Shown: positions 1 through 7,266 of the stretch, piece after piece | Layout: every line of letters begins with the position of its first letter | Position numbering within the stretch: the stretch's first letter is position 1 | NCBI GenBank assembly: GCA_023436605.1 | Contig: JAEZIQ010000037.1 | Coordinates: forward strand, 1 to 13,414 | Source of the DNA: Actinomycetes bacterium | GTDB lineage: Bacteria; Actinomycetota; Thermoleophilia; Solirubrobacterales; 70-9 | DNA: 13,414 bases | Direction of reading: 5' to 3' | Made by a program: the position numbers and the translations under genes | The notes under the pieces: model-generated | What the model saw: only the letters and a program-made list of their open reading frames with translations | Told to the model about the DNA's origin: nothing | Database searches by the model: none

Positions 1-286
1 GCGCGCCGACGTACTGGACCTTGACCGTGTCACCTTCCTTGGCTTCGGCGCCGTCACCGACCACGATGTCCTTCTTGACCAGCGCGGTGGGTGCGGTGGC
101 GCTGGAGCCGGCCAGCTTGGGCCTTTCGTCCAGGTTTTCGCTCACCTCTGCGGTGATCTCCTCCGGAACCGAGCCCGCGGTGGCGGTGTCATCCGAATCG
201 CCGCCACCGCGACCGATCAGGATGACGGCGACCAGGGCGCCGATCAGAACGAGCAGGCCAATGAGAACCCCAAGCTTGCGATCCAT
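1..286 (-). CDS. FKBP-type peptidyl-prolyl cis-trans isomerase, N-terminal part (cut by window edge)
   Basis: The reading frame starts at the ATG at 286 and stays open to base 1, giving 95 codons. Residues 1-26 are a short basic start followed by a hydrophobic stretch (LGVLIGLLVLIGALVAVILIG), so the protein is probably anchored in or secreted through the membrane. A polar linker of about 40 residues rich in Ser, Asp, Glu and Ala follows. From about residue 69 the sequence reads LVKKDIVVGDGAEAKEGD and then TVKVQYVGA, which is the classic first strand block of the FKBP fold. FKBPs catalyse prolyl cis-trans isomerisation, and an anchored one would assist folding outside the membrane. The catalytic pocket residues lie beyond the edge, so activity cannot be judged. 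No Shine-Dalgarno sequence precedes the start, but a TAGAGT box lies 7 nt upstream, pointing to a leaderless transcript. The gene is divergent from the MMPL transporter with 59 bp between starts. Confidence 0.85.
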   Translation of the reverse strand, partial: MDRKLGVLIGLLVLIGALVAVILIGRGGGDSDDTATAGSVPEEITAEVSENLDERPKLAGSSATAPTALVKKDIVVGDGAEAKEGDTVKVQYVGA

Positions 287-293
287 GCGCGGC

Positions 294-299
294 ACTCTA
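294..299 (-). promoter_or_regulatory. Leaderless -10 box for the FKBP gene
   Basis: On the minus strand TAGAGT (pattern TAnnnT) is followed by exactly 7 nt (GCCGCGC) and then the ATG at 286. This spacing puts the transcription start at or next to the A of the start codon. No good -35 is visible at 17-18 bp. The same arrangement recurs at several other starts in this window, which raises confidence. Confidence 0.55.
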
Positions 300-332
300 T
301 TGAAAGGAGTGGCAATAGCCATCTCCGGCGGT

Positions 333-338
333 TAGTGT
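333..338 (+). promoter_or_regulatory. Leaderless -10 box for the MMPL gene
   Basis: TAGTGT is followed by 7 nt (CATTCGG) and the ATG at 346. There is no Shine-Dalgarno sequence near this start. The box is back to back with the FKBP -10 box, so the two divergent promoters lie within about 60 bp. The -35 region is not recognisable. Confidence 0.55.
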
Positions 339-345
339 CATTCGG

Positions 346-2445
346 ATGAAGTCTCTCCTCGTCCTGCCCACGGGCCCGAAAGCCCGATGGGTAACAGTCG
401 TCCTGTGGTTCCTGGCGATGTTCGTCATCTTCGGAACCAACATCCCCGGGAAGTTCGCCGACGCCGAGAACAACGAGTCGGTGTCCTATCTGCCGGGGGA
501 TGCCGAAGCGACCCGTGCGCTGGAAGCCCAGAAGGAGCTGGTCGGATCGGAAGAGGCTCCGGTCGTGATCATCTACCGTCGTGAAGGAGGCCTGACGCCC
601 GCGGACCAGGCCCGGATCAAGGAGAACCTGGCCGCCCTCAACCAGGATGTCGAAGGGGTCAGCCAACCCTTTGCCCTGGCGCAGAAATCGAAGGATGGGT
701 CGGCCGTGATCGTCACTTCGTCGATCACCTCGACCGGAGACGGTGAAGCGATCCGCGAACCGGTCGAAGCGGCCCGCGACCTGGTCAGCGGCAACTTCGA
801 CGGGCTCCAGGTTGACATCACGGGGCCAGCCGGGTACGCGTCCGACTCGATCAAGGTCTTCGAGTCGATCAACGGCACCCTTTTCGCGGCCGCCTTCGGA
901 CTCGTCTTCATCCTCCTGATCCTGATCTACCGCTCGCCCTTCCTGCTCTGGCTGCCGTTGATCGCGGTCGGTTTTGCCGAGATCGGGGCTCGGGCGGTCG
1001 GCTTCGGCCTGACCGAACTCGGCGTGACGGTGAACGGGCAGTCCTCTTCGATTCTTTCGGTGCTGGTGCTTGGCGCCGGGACCGATTACGCGTTGCTCCT
1101 GATCAGTCGATATCGCGAAGAACTGAGACATCACGAAAGCCGGTCCGAATCGATGCGGCTGGCCCTGCGCGGGGCCGGACCGGCGATCGTCGCCTCCGGT
1201 CTGACCGTGATCGCGGCGCTGCTCTGCCTTTCGCTGGCCGAGCTCAACTCGACCGCCTCGATGGGGCCGATCGGGGCGATCGGCATCGCGATGGCGATGC
1301 TTTCGATGCTGACCCTGCTGCCGGCGATGCTGGTGATCGCGCCGCGCTTCGTCTTCTGGCCGAGGGTCCCGAAGGTCGGAACCGGCGGGGCCGACGCCGA
1401 ACATGGGCCGTGGCGCCGGCTCGGTGACCGCATCGCGAAGCGGCCCCGGCCGGTCTGGATCACCGCGATCCTCGTGCTGCTGGTCATGTGCCTCGGACTG
1501 TTCAGCTACAACGACAACCTGACCTCGGCCAACGGCTACGTGAACGAGGTCGAGGCGGTACGGGGTGAGGAATCGATCGCCAAGGCTTTCCCCGGCGGTT
1601 CGAACGTGCCGACCGAGATCGTGGTCGGTGATCCCGCCGACGCCGCCAGGGTGACGGCGGCAGTCAACCAGGTCGATGGCGTGGCCAGCGTGAAAACCGT
1701 CTTCCGAAGCGAGAACGGGGTGGTGCTGAACGCCGTCCTCGCCGAAGAGCCGTACTCGAAGCCCGCCTTCAACCTGATCCCGGACATCCGGGCGGCCGCG
1801 CACGAGGCCGGCGGGGAAACGACCCTGGTCGGTGGCGGCACTGCGGTCGAACACGACATCCGGGAGGCGAACCGGCATGACGTGAAACTGATCGTGCCGA
1901 TCGTGCTCCTGGTCGTCTTCCTGATCCTGATCGCCCTGCTCAGAGCCCTGGCGGCACCGGTGATGCTGATCGCCACCGTGGTGCTCAGTTTCCTGGCCGC
2001 GCTCGGGATCGGGTTCCTGGTCTCCGAGCACATCTTCGACTTTCCCGGCGTCGATCCGTCCTTGCCGCTTTACGTGTTCGTGTTCCTGGTCGCTTTGGGC
2101 ATCGACTACAACATCTTCCTGATGGCCCGGGTGCGTGAGGAGACCATCGTGCACGGCACCCGGGAAGGCATGCTGCGCGGGCTGGCGGTAACCGGAGGCG
2201 TGATCACATCCGCCGGCATCGTGCTGGCCGGAACCTTTTCCGTGCTGGCCGTCCTGCCGCTGGTGTTCCTGGCCGAGATGGGGTTCACGGTCGCCTTCGG
2301 GGTGCTGCTTGACACCTTCCTCGTCAGGTCGATTCTGGTCCCGGCCCTGACCCTCGACATCGGTCCCAGGGTGTGGTGGCCATCGTCACTGGCCGAGGTG
2401 GAAGCCAAGTCCCCGGAACCGGTCGAGCAGGCGTCCGGCATTTGA
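346..2445 (+). CDS. MMPL-family (RND superfamily) membrane transporter
   Basis: This is a 699-residue protein with the two-fold repeat of MmpL-type RND transporters. TM1 is at about 14-34, with an extracytoplasmic domain at about 35-175. A block of helices covers about 177-340. A second repeat has its first helix at about 366-388, an outer domain at about 390-508 and a final helix block from about 511. Both repeats carry the Asp-Tyr pair used for proton relay in MmpL3-type proteins: GTDY with D247-Y248, and GIDY with D587-Y588, each followed by an Arg-rich cytoplasmic turn (SRYREE, ARVREE). Family members use the proton gradient to export lipids, glycolipids, siderophores or drugs. The substrate here cannot be told, and no biosynthetic cluster adjoins. 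The ATG at 346 is chosen because it gives a normal short cytoplasmic N-terminus before TM1 and has a TAnnnT box 7 nt upstream. OsmC follows after 33 bp and may share the transcript. Confidence 0.93.
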   Translation: MKSLLVLPTGPKARWVTVVLWFLAMFVIFGTNIPGKFADAENNESVSYLPGDAEATRALEAQKELVGSEEAPVVIIYRREGGLTPADQARIKENLAALNQDVEGVSQPFALAQKSKDGSAVIVTSSITSTGDGEAIREPVEAARDLVSGNFDGLQVDITGPAGYASDSIKVFESINGTLFAAAFGLVFILLILIYRSPFLLWLPLIAVGFAEIGARAVGFGLTELGVTVNGQSSSILSVLVLGAGTDYALLLISRYREELRHHESRSESMRLALRGAGPAIVASGLTVIAALLCLSLAELNSTASMGPIGAIGIAMAMLSMLTLLPAMLVIAPRFVFWPRVPKVGTGGADAEHGPWRRLGDRIAKRPRPVWITAILVLLVMCLGLFSYNDNLTSANGYVNEVEAVRGEESIAKAFPGGSNVPTEIVVGDPADAARVTAAVNQVDGVASVKTVFRSENGVVLNAVLAEEPYSKPAFNLIPDIRAAAHEAGGETTLVGGGTAVEHDIREANRHDVKLIVPIVLLVVFLILIALLRALAAPVMLIATVVLSFLAALGIGFLVSEHIFDFPGVDPSLPLYVFVFLVALGIDYNIFLMARVREETIVHGTREGMLRGLAVTGGVITSAGIVLAGTFSVLAVLPLVFLAEMGFTVAFGVLLDTFLVRSILVPALTLDIGPRVWWPSSLAEVEAKSPEPVEQASGI

Positions 2446-2478
2446 GAAGCTTGAGCCAAGCAAACGAAAGGAATTCAG

Positions 2479-2904
2479 ATGGCAGCCAGAGCAACAGCTG
2501 AATGGAAGGGTGACATCCCGACCGGCAGCGGCACCTTCACCGCCGGCGACTCGCTCAGCGGCGAGTACTCGTTCAAGTCCCGATTCGAAGATGGTCCCGG
2601 CGCCAATCCGGAGCAGCTGATCGCCGGTGCGCATGCTTCCTGTTTTTCGATGGCGCTGACCAACGTGCTCGGGGATCAGGGCGCGACCGTCGAATCGGTG
2701 AAGACCGACGCCAAGGTGACCCTTCGCCTGCTCGAGGAAGGTCCGACCATCACCAAGATCGAGCTGACCACGGTGGGTCGGGTTCCGGGAGTGGACGACG
2801 AGACCTTCCAGGCGGCGGCCCAGGCAGCCAAGGAAGGTTGCCCGATCTCGAAGGCGCTGGCCGGCGTTCCCGAGATCACCCTCGAAGCAACCCTGGAGTC
2901 CTAG
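2479..2904 (+). CDS. osmC: OsmC-family peroxiredoxin
   Basis: This 141-residue protein matches the usual OsmC length of about 140. OsmC proteins are dimeric cytoplasmic thiol peroxidases that reduce organic hydroperoxides. The sequence follows OsmC closely: an A-T-A-x-W start, RFEDGPGANPEQLI, AHASCFSMAL and CPISKAL. The two catalytic cysteines are C55 and C121, about 66 residues apart as in E. coli OsmC, and R35 and E45 fit the conserved active-site charges. The ATG at 2479 has a good ribosome-binding site (AAAGGA at 2467-2472). It is therefore a leadered gene, unlike most in this window. It sits 33 bp after the MMPL stop with no terminator between them, so co-transcription is likely. It ends 111 bp before the convergent FAD-linked oxidase, across a large hairpin. 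Confidence 0.93.
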   Translation: MAARATAEWKGDIPTGSGTFTAGDSLSGEYSFKSRFEDGPGANPEQLIAGAHASCFSMALTNVLGDQGATVESVKTDAKVTLRLLEEGPTITKIELTTVGRVPGVDDETFQAAAQAAKEGCPISKALAGVPEITLEATLES

Positions 2905-2955
2905 CCAGCTGGTCCCGCGCTAGCCCCCCCCGGCTGGCCCCCGGACCGGTTGCGG

Positions 2956-3000
2956 CGCGTTTCCCTTTTCGCGCCATAGTGGAGCGAAAAGGGAAATGCG
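2956..3000. repeat. Long intergenic hairpin with CATAGTG loop, between convergent genes
   Basis: The arms at 2956-2972 and 2984-3000 pair over 17 bp, with 16 Watson-Crick pairs and one G-T (2959 with 2997). The 11-nt loop (2973-2983) is GCCATAGTGGA. The hairpin lies in the 111-bp gap between the 3' ends of osmC and the FAD-linked oxidase. It may end transcription or protect the 3' ends of both. No U-tract follows on either strand, so it is not a standard intrinsic terminator. The loop core and much of the stem recur in the two hairpins at 11031-11126, so this seems to be one copy of a small repeat family. Confidence 0.8.
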
Positions 3001-3015
3001 AGGGCCAGACATCGT

Positions 3016-4341
3016 CTAGAACGTGATCGGAGCGAGGAAAAGGCGATCCGGGTCGTACTCGTGCTGGATCGCCTTGAGAGCCTCGATCGCGTCGCCGGAG
3101 AAACAGCTGTCAAGCGTCGCTCCGGCGATCGCGAAGTTGTAGAACTGGCGGCCCGACTGCCACGGGTCGAGAGCCGCGAAGATCCGGGCGAGGTCCTCTT
3201 CGGTCTTGGCCTTTGCCTCGGGGTTGACCGCCAGCCCGACTCCGAAGGCGACGAACTCGCCATCAATCCGGCCGGCGACCCCGCCTGAATCGTCCTGCCG
3301 ACGAAGGGCGCCGCCGAGCTGACGGAGTTCGGTCGCGATCAGCGAGTTGCCGGATTCGCCGCCGGCCGCCTCGACCAGGGCGCCGATCAGTTCGTCTTCG
3401 ACCTCGTCGAGCAGGGTGGAATTGCCCATCGCCGGGACCGGTTCCTGCGGGTCGCCGTGGATCGCCGAAGCGCCGGGGGCCGGCATCGGACCCCAGAAAC
3501 CCATCACCGGATCGCCCAGGTCAGCCAGCAGGTTCATCAGCGCTTCACCATCGGCCTGGTCGACCGCGATCCCGTCGATCGCGACCAGGTTCCTGCCGCG
3601 GATCGGTTCCGGCACGGTCTCAAACGGGGGCAGGTTCATGATCCGGTAGCTGGTGGTGATCGAGTCGGGCGCAGTCCGGGTCCAGTCCAGCCAGATCGAA
3701 AGTGCGGACTCGGCCAGCTCGACCGGCCAGAAACTGATCCCGCCGAAAATCTCCCTGATCGGAAGCAGGTCCAGCTCGATCGCGGTCACCGTCGCGAAGA
3801 GCCCGCCCCCGCCTCGGAGCGCCCAGAACAGGTCCGGTTCGTTGTCGCGATCGACCCGTCCGACTTCACCGTCGGCGGTCACGACCTCGATCGCCCGGAC
3901 CCGGTTGCAGGCCAGTCCGTACCTGCGGCTGTAGAAACTGAGACCGCCACCGAGCAGGTAGCCGACCACGCCAACCGTCGGAGAGGAGCCGTGCATCGCG
4001 GCCAGGCCGTGTTCTCCCGCGGCCTCGACGACGGGACCCCAGCGGGTGCCGGCCCCGACCCTGGCGAAACCCTCGGTGGCGTCGATCACCGGCTCGGTGT
4101 CGATCGCCGGCTTGAGCAGAAGGGCGTTCTCCAGAGAGGGAAGCGCAATGGCGGCGTGACCGGTTGCCTGGTTGGCGACCTTGAGACCGTTATCCCGGGC
4201 GTAGCGGAGTGCGTCCTGGACCTCGGCGACGGTGCTGGCCAGGCTGATCGCGGCCGGCCGCTGGTCACTCAGGTCGAAGGCCAGACGGGCTGCGTCGTAA
4301 CCCGAATCGGAAGGCGTGATGAGGCTGGACAAAGAGCTCAT
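3016..4341 (-). CDS. BBE-type FAD-linked oxidoreductase (FAD_binding_4 plus BBE domain)
   Basis: From the ATG at 4341 this is a 441-residue flavoprotein. The N-terminal half is a PCMH-type FAD-binding domain. It contains a TGH segment with H62, aligned with the histidine that often carries covalently bound FAD in the berberine-bridge-enzyme group. It also has LLGGGLSFYSRRYGL at 129-143 and ALRGGGG further on. The C-terminus has the BBE signature (FYNFAIAG, then EYDPDRLFL). Such enzymes oxidise sugars, alkaloids or other small alcohols or amines with O2. The substrate is not predictable here. The second FAD-anchoring cysteine of bicovalent members is not evident. A longer frame begins at 4398, but the start at 4341 is preferred because family homology begins there and TAGGTT lies exactly 7 nt upstream. 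The gene is divergent from the helicase and convergent with osmC. Confidence 0.88.
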   Translation of the reverse strand: MSSLSSLITPSDSGYDAARLAFDLSDQRPAAISLASTVAEVQDALRYARDNGLKVANQATGHAAIALPSLENALLLKPAIDTEPVIDATEGFARVGAGTRWGPVVEAAGEHGLAAMHGSSPTVGVVGYLLGGGLSFYSRRYGLACNRVRAIEVVTADGEVGRVDRDNEPDLFWALRGGGGLFATVTAIELDLLPIREIFGGISFWPVELAESALSIWLDWTRTAPDSITTSYRIMNLPPFETVPEPIRGRNLVAIDGIAVDQADGEALMNLLADLGDPVMGFWGPMPAPGASAIHGDPQEPVPAMGNSTLLDEVEDELIGALVEAAGGESGNSLIATELRQLGGALRRQDDSGGVAGRIDGEFVAFGVGLAVNPEAKAKTEEDLARIFAALDPWQSGRQFYNFAIAGATLDSCFSGDAIEALKAIQHEYDPDRLFLAPITF

Positions 4342-4348
4342 GTGGCGC

Positions 4349-4354
4349 AACCTA
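4349..4354 (-). promoter_or_regulatory. Leaderless -10 box for the FAD-linked oxidase
   Basis: On the minus strand TAGGTT is followed by 7 nt (GCGCCAC) and the ATG at 4341. No Shine-Dalgarno sequence is present. The box supports 4341 over the upstream in-frame start at 4398. Confidence 0.55.
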
Positions 4355-4439
4355 AAGCACGCGGGGAGGACGATCAAGGCGTTCTGAGGCTCACCCATAT
4401 CACGAGCCGATCAGCCGACGTTCCGACCGCTGGTCCGGA

Positions 4440-4445
4440 TAGGTT
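4440..4445 (+). promoter_or_regulatory. Possible leaderless -10 box for the helicase (TTG start)
   Basis: TAGGTT is followed by 8 nt (CCGCTGCC) and TTG at 4454. No upstream in-frame ATG or GTG exists before the stop at 4385. The spacing is one base longer than in the other cases, and a leaderless TTG start would be unusual, so this is less certain. Confidence 0.4.
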
Positions 4446-4453
4446 CCGCTGCC

Positions 4454-6130
4454 TTGACCCAGCCCCGGCAACAACCCGAACCCACCCCAGGTCCGGGCCG
4501 GAGCCTCCCTCCGTGGCCAACCGACCGCAAGCTCCGGGCCTGGCAGACGGAAGCCCTCGCGAAGCTCGCCTCCCACCCCGGATCCAGCTTTCTCGCTTCG
4601 GCGACCCCGGCCGCCGGCAAGACGACTTTCGGGCTCAGGGTCGCCTGGGAGATGCTCTCCAGCGGCCGCGTAAGCAGGGTGGTCGTGGTCGCCCCGACGA
4701 CTCACATCTGCCGGCAGTGGGCAGCCGATGCGGCTCGCTACGGGATCGATCTCGAGCCGAACCGGCCCAACTCCGACGGGCCGGAGACCAGCGACTTCCA
4801 CGGTGTGACCGTCACCTACCAGACGGTCGCGGCCGGACCCGGAGTCCACGCCGATGCCGCCCGCCGTCCGACCCTGGTGATCGCCGACGAACCTCACCAC
4901 ATGGGCGACCAGGCCAGCTGGGGGGTCAGCGCCCGACGGGCCTTCGATCACGCGACCTTTCGTCTGCTCCTCTCCGGTACCCCGTTCCGCTCCGACAACG
5001 AGGCGATCCCCTGGGTCAGCTACGACGACGACGGCATCTCGAGCGCCGATTTCACCTACGGCTACCCCGACGCGCTGGTCGACCGGGTCTGCCGGCCGAT
5101 CACCTTCCTCCCTTACGACGGGGAGATGGAATGGTCGAGCGACGGCAAAGTCTGGAACGCCGATTTCGACCTCGTCCTGCCGGCCAACGAGGCGGCCCGG
5201 CGCCTCCGCACCGCGCTCGCTGCCGACGGGGAATGGATGGGCGAGGTGCTGCGGGACGCTGACGCCCGGTTGTCCGAGGTGCGGGCCGCCGCTCACCCCG
5301 ACGCTGGCGGCCTGGTCATCGCCTCCGATCAGGATCACGCCCGGGCGATCGCCAAGCGACTGGCTTTCATCACCGGGGAAGATCCGGAAATCGTGATGAG
5401 CGACGAACCGGGTGCGAGCGCCCGGATCGCCGAGTTCTCGGAGTCGGACCAGCGCTGGCTGGTTTCGGTGCTGATGGTTTCCGAAGGGGTCGACATTCCG
5501 CGGCTCCGGGTCGGGGTCTACGCCACCGCGGCCCGGACTGAGCTCTTCTTCCGCCAGGTGGTGGGCCGCTTCATCCGTACCACCCCTTCGCCGCGGCGCC
5601 AGATGAGTTACCTGCTGCTGCCGGCCGACAGTCGTCTCAAGCAGCTCGCGTTCGAGATCGAGCGGGAGCGCAGGCACGCGATCGACCTCGGGCCGGAACT
5701 GGTCGAGGACCTCGAGGAGCTCGACCACGAGGTGCCGGAGCGCTCGGAACCGGGGGAGGCCTTCCAGGCGCTCAGTTCGAGCGGGGCCGAACTCGACGAT
5801 GCGATCCTCGCCCAGACCACGATGCAGCTCTTCGCCACCGACGGATTCGACGAAAGCCCGGCCCCGGTCAAGAGCCTTGCCCCGGCCCCTTCGAAGAAGA
5901 AGCCTCTCAAGAGCCTCGCCCCCAAATCCGAGTCGGCCTTCGCGGTCCGGGAGCGGCTCCGCGAGGAGCGCAAGGAGCTGGTCGCCGACGTCTCGCGCAA
6001 GACGGGGGAGACCTATCAGCAGATCAACGCCCGGATCAATCGTGAGCTTGGAGTGGCTTCGGTCAGCAAGGCGACCCGTGAGGAACTGGAGCGAGGAAAC
6101 GCTCTGCTGGAGCGGGATCTCAGGATCTGA
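4454..6130 (+). CDS. Superfamily 2 DEAD/DEAH-type helicase
   Basis: This 558-residue protein has both RecA-like domains of an SF2 helicase. Motif I is ATPAAGKTT (K56) and motif Ia is APTTHICRQW. Motif II is DEPH at 145-148, with Pro in place of Ala in the DEAH box. Motif III is SGTP at 174-177 and motif VI is QVVGRFIRT at 368-376. GVDIP at 345-349 marks the motif V region. After about residue 430 there is a low-complexity linker with two KSLAP repeats (473-477 and 486-490). A charged C-terminal domain (about 498-555) follows, containing TGETYQQIN and ATREELERG, which resembles small nucleic-acid-binding tails of phage-type helicases (inference). It is likely an ATP-dependent DNA or RNA translocase, and the process is unknown. 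No methylase or nuclease lies nearby, so a restriction role is unsupported. The start is TTG at 4454, as no ATG or GTG lies upstream in frame and homology begins just after it. Confidence 0.88.
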   Translation: MTQPRQQPEPTPGPGRSLPPWPTDRKLRAWQTEALAKLASHPGSSFLASATPAAGKTTFGLRVAWEMLSSGRVSRVVVVAPTTHICRQWAADAARYGIDLEPNRPNSDGPETSDFHGVTVTYQTVAAGPGVHADAARRPTLVIADEPHHMGDQASWGVSARRAFDHATFRLLLSGTPFRSDNEAIPWVSYDDDGISSADFTYGYPDALVDRVCRPITFLPYDGEMEWSSDGKVWNADFDLVLPANEAARRLRTALAADGEWMGEVLRDADARLSEVRAAAHPDAGGLVIASDQDHARAIAKRLAFITGEDPEIVMSDEPGASARIAEFSESDQRWLVSVLMVSEGVDIPRLRVGVYATAARTELFFRQVVGRFIRTTPSPRRQMSYLLLPADSRLKQLAFEIERERRHAIDLGPELVEDLEELDHEVPERSEPGEAFQALSSSGAELDDAILAQTTMQLFATDGFDESPAPVKSLAPAPSKKKPLKSLAPKSESAFAVRERLREERKELVADVSRKTGETYQQINARINRELGVASVSKATREELERGNALLERDLRI

Positions 6131-6190
6131 CCGATCCTTTTCGGCTTTCTAGAGCCGATCGGCCAATAATTGAAACCCTGCTGCGGGTGT

Positions 6191-6217
6191 TTTCCGGAAA
6201 TCCGATTCGGGTAAGGT
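6191..6217 (+). promoter_or_regulatory. Candidate promoter and palindrome upstream of the cysteine hydrolase gene
   Basis: In the 133-bp gap 6131-6263, TAAGGT at 6212-6217 is the best -10 candidate, leaving a leader of about 40 nt. A perfect 10-bp palindrome, TTTCCGGAAA, at 6191-6200 would overlap the -35 region and could be an operator. The -35 itself is weak. Nothing else in this gap is convincing. Confidence 0.3.
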
Positions 6218-6263
6218 CGGGTGCGCGCAGTTCCGCGATTTCGATTAGGGAGAAGGTGCATTC

Positions 6264-6866
6264 ATGTATGCAGCGCAGAGCCTGCCGGGGCCACTTGAGG
6301 TTTCCGCAGCAGCTCCCCTGCCCGAAGGTTCGCGGACGGCTCTGCTCGTGATCGACATGCAGAACGACTTTGTCGAGCCGGGGGCGCCGCGCGAAGTTTC
6401 GGGAGCGATGGAGATCGTGCCCGCGGTTGCGAGCGCGGCCGAACGAATGCGGATCCAGGGTGATCTGATCGTCTGGATCTCCCGCGCCTACTCCGCCGAC
6501 GGATCGAATGTGGAGGCGGCCCGCAAGCCGGAGTTCCTCAAGAAGCCCTACGCGGTGGCTGGCACCCGCGGTGCCGAGCTGGTCGAAGGGCTCGAACGTT
6601 GGCCGGAAGACCTGAACGTCGTCACTCCCTCCTACTCCGCCTTTTTCCGCACCGACCTCGACCTGAAACTCCGCGAGGCCGGCGTTTCCAAGCTCGTCGG
6701 TTGCGGGGTAGACCTCTCCCGTTGCGTGCGGGCGACCCTGGTCGAGGCTGTCTCACTCGGTTACGAGTGTTCCGTCCTCGCGCGGGCCGTTGCCAGCCGC
6801 AGTGACCAGGCCCTGAATTCGAACCTGGCCGACATGCGGGATCTCGACATAACCATCGAGGAGTAG
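6264..6866 (+). CDS. Isochorismatase-fold cysteine hydrolase, lacking the usual catalytic lysine
   Basis: This is a 200-residue protein of the isochorismatase/nicotinamidase fold. The first strand and catalytic aspartate are clear (ALLVIDMQNDF, D31). So is the nucleophile region (GCGVDLSRCVRATL, C154), with the typical spacing of about 120 residues. The third member of the Asp-Lys-Cys triad normally sits three residues before the Tyr/Phe of the ySaF block. Here the segment reads VVTPSYSAF, so that position is T121. Family members hydrolyse amides, ureas or vinyl ethers. The altered triad makes substrate and activity uncertain. Residues 1-24 are a longer than usual N-terminus. The ATG at 6264 has a good ribosome-binding site (GAAGGTG at 6252-6258). 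The gene is convergent with the luciferase-domain gene, with only 10 bp between stops, and stands alone in its transcript. Confidence 0.87.
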   Translation: MYAAQSLPGPLEVSAAAPLPEGSRTALLVIDMQNDFVEPGAPREVSGAMEIVPAVASAAERMRIQGDLIVWISRAYSADGSNVEAARKPEFLKKPYAVAGTRGAELVEGLERWPEDLNVVTPSYSAFFRTDLDLKLREAGVSKLVGCGVDLSRCVRATLVEAVSLGYECSVLARAVASRSDQALNSNLADMRDLDITIEE

Positions 6867-6876
6867 ATCCGGCGTC

Positions 6877-7230
6877 CTACCAGCGCGAGCCTTCCTTGCT
6901 TGCGTCCCGGTCCACTTCGCGGTCGTAGTTCAGCCGGATCAGGGCGATCACTTCTTCGATGTCCTCGTCATTCTCGATCCCCCTTGCCGCGAGTCCCCGG
7001 TATTTCTGGCCGAGCGGATGATCGGTCACACGGCCTTCGCTCTTGAGCTGGTCGCTGAGGTCCTTGGGGAAGGTGAAGTGAGCGGAGCGGTTGCCGTGCA
7101 AGTGAGCCAGTTCCCGTTTGGTGTCGTAGCGGAGGGAAAGGGCGCCGCGACGGCCGGGCTCCACCGAAACCCGGGGCCAGCTTGTCACGGTTTCCACGAT
7201 CAGATCACTTGCGGTCTTGCTTGAGTTCAC
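6877..7230 (-). CDS. Luciferase-domain (DUF5519-like) small protein, probable SoxR target
   Basis: This 117-residue protein starts at GTG 7230, with GAAAGG ending 5 nt before the start. It resembles the small 'luciferase domain-containing' (DUF5519) proteins. It has a strand with an Arg/Tyr pattern (ALSLRY), then RELAHLHG with HLHG at 43-46. An amphipathic segment with F-P-x-x-L follows, then a GRVTDHPLG turn, and a final helix (EDIEEVIALIRLNYDR). The family name comes from distant similarity to a region of luciferases. No activity is established that I can name, and light emission should not be assumed. No signal peptide or membrane segment is seen. The gene is divergent from soxR, and its promoter carries a SoxR box within a 19-bp spacer, so induction by redox-active compounds is likely. 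The family call is by recognition of motif order. Confidence 0.75.
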   Translation of the reverse strand: MNSSKTASDLIVETVTSWPRVSVEPGRRGALSLRYDTKRELAHLHGNRSAHFTFPKDLSDQLKSEGRVTDHPLGQKYRGLAARGIENDEDIEEVIALIRLNYDREVDRDASKEGSRW

Positions 7231-7266
7231 GTCTGCCTTTCACGTCGGTCTGGAACGGTTGGCAGC

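Noticed and set aside
244..2154. A 636-codon open frame opposite the MMPL transporter
   Set aside because: It is a high-GC antisense shadow. Its product is rich in D, H, R, Q and G with no fold signature, and the plus-strand frame has clear RND motifs and membrane helices.
4342..4398. Longer start for the FAD-linked oxidase at 4398
   Set aside because: The extra 19 residues are unlike the family N-terminus, and a -10 box lies within this stretch 7 nt before the ATG at 4341.
3457..5262. A 601-codon plus-strand frame across the FAD-linked oxidase, the divergent gap and the helicase
   Set aside because: It overlaps two well-supported genes in other frames and has an Arg/Pro/Gly-rich low-complexity product with no domain.
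4400..5728. A 442-codon minus-strand frame opposite the helicase
   Set aside because: Antisense shadow with no motif. The plus strand carries all helicase motifs in order.
4454..6130. Helicase as part of a restriction or phage-defence system
   Set aside because: No methyltransferase, nuclease, toxin or other defence gene lies in the window, and the neighbours are metabolic and stress genes on separate transcripts.
6131..6162. Inverted repeats after the helicase stop (TCGGCT at 6141-6146 with AGCCGA at 6153-6158, and CCGATC at 6131-6136 with GATCGG at 6157-6162)
   Set aside because: Only 6-bp stems that compete with each other and no T-tract. Too weak to call a terminator, though this gap is where one would be expected.
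6877..7230. The luciferase-domain protein as a light-emitting enzyme
   Set aside because: It is only 117 residues and lacks the parts of a bacterial or firefly luciferase. The name reflects a family label, not an activity.
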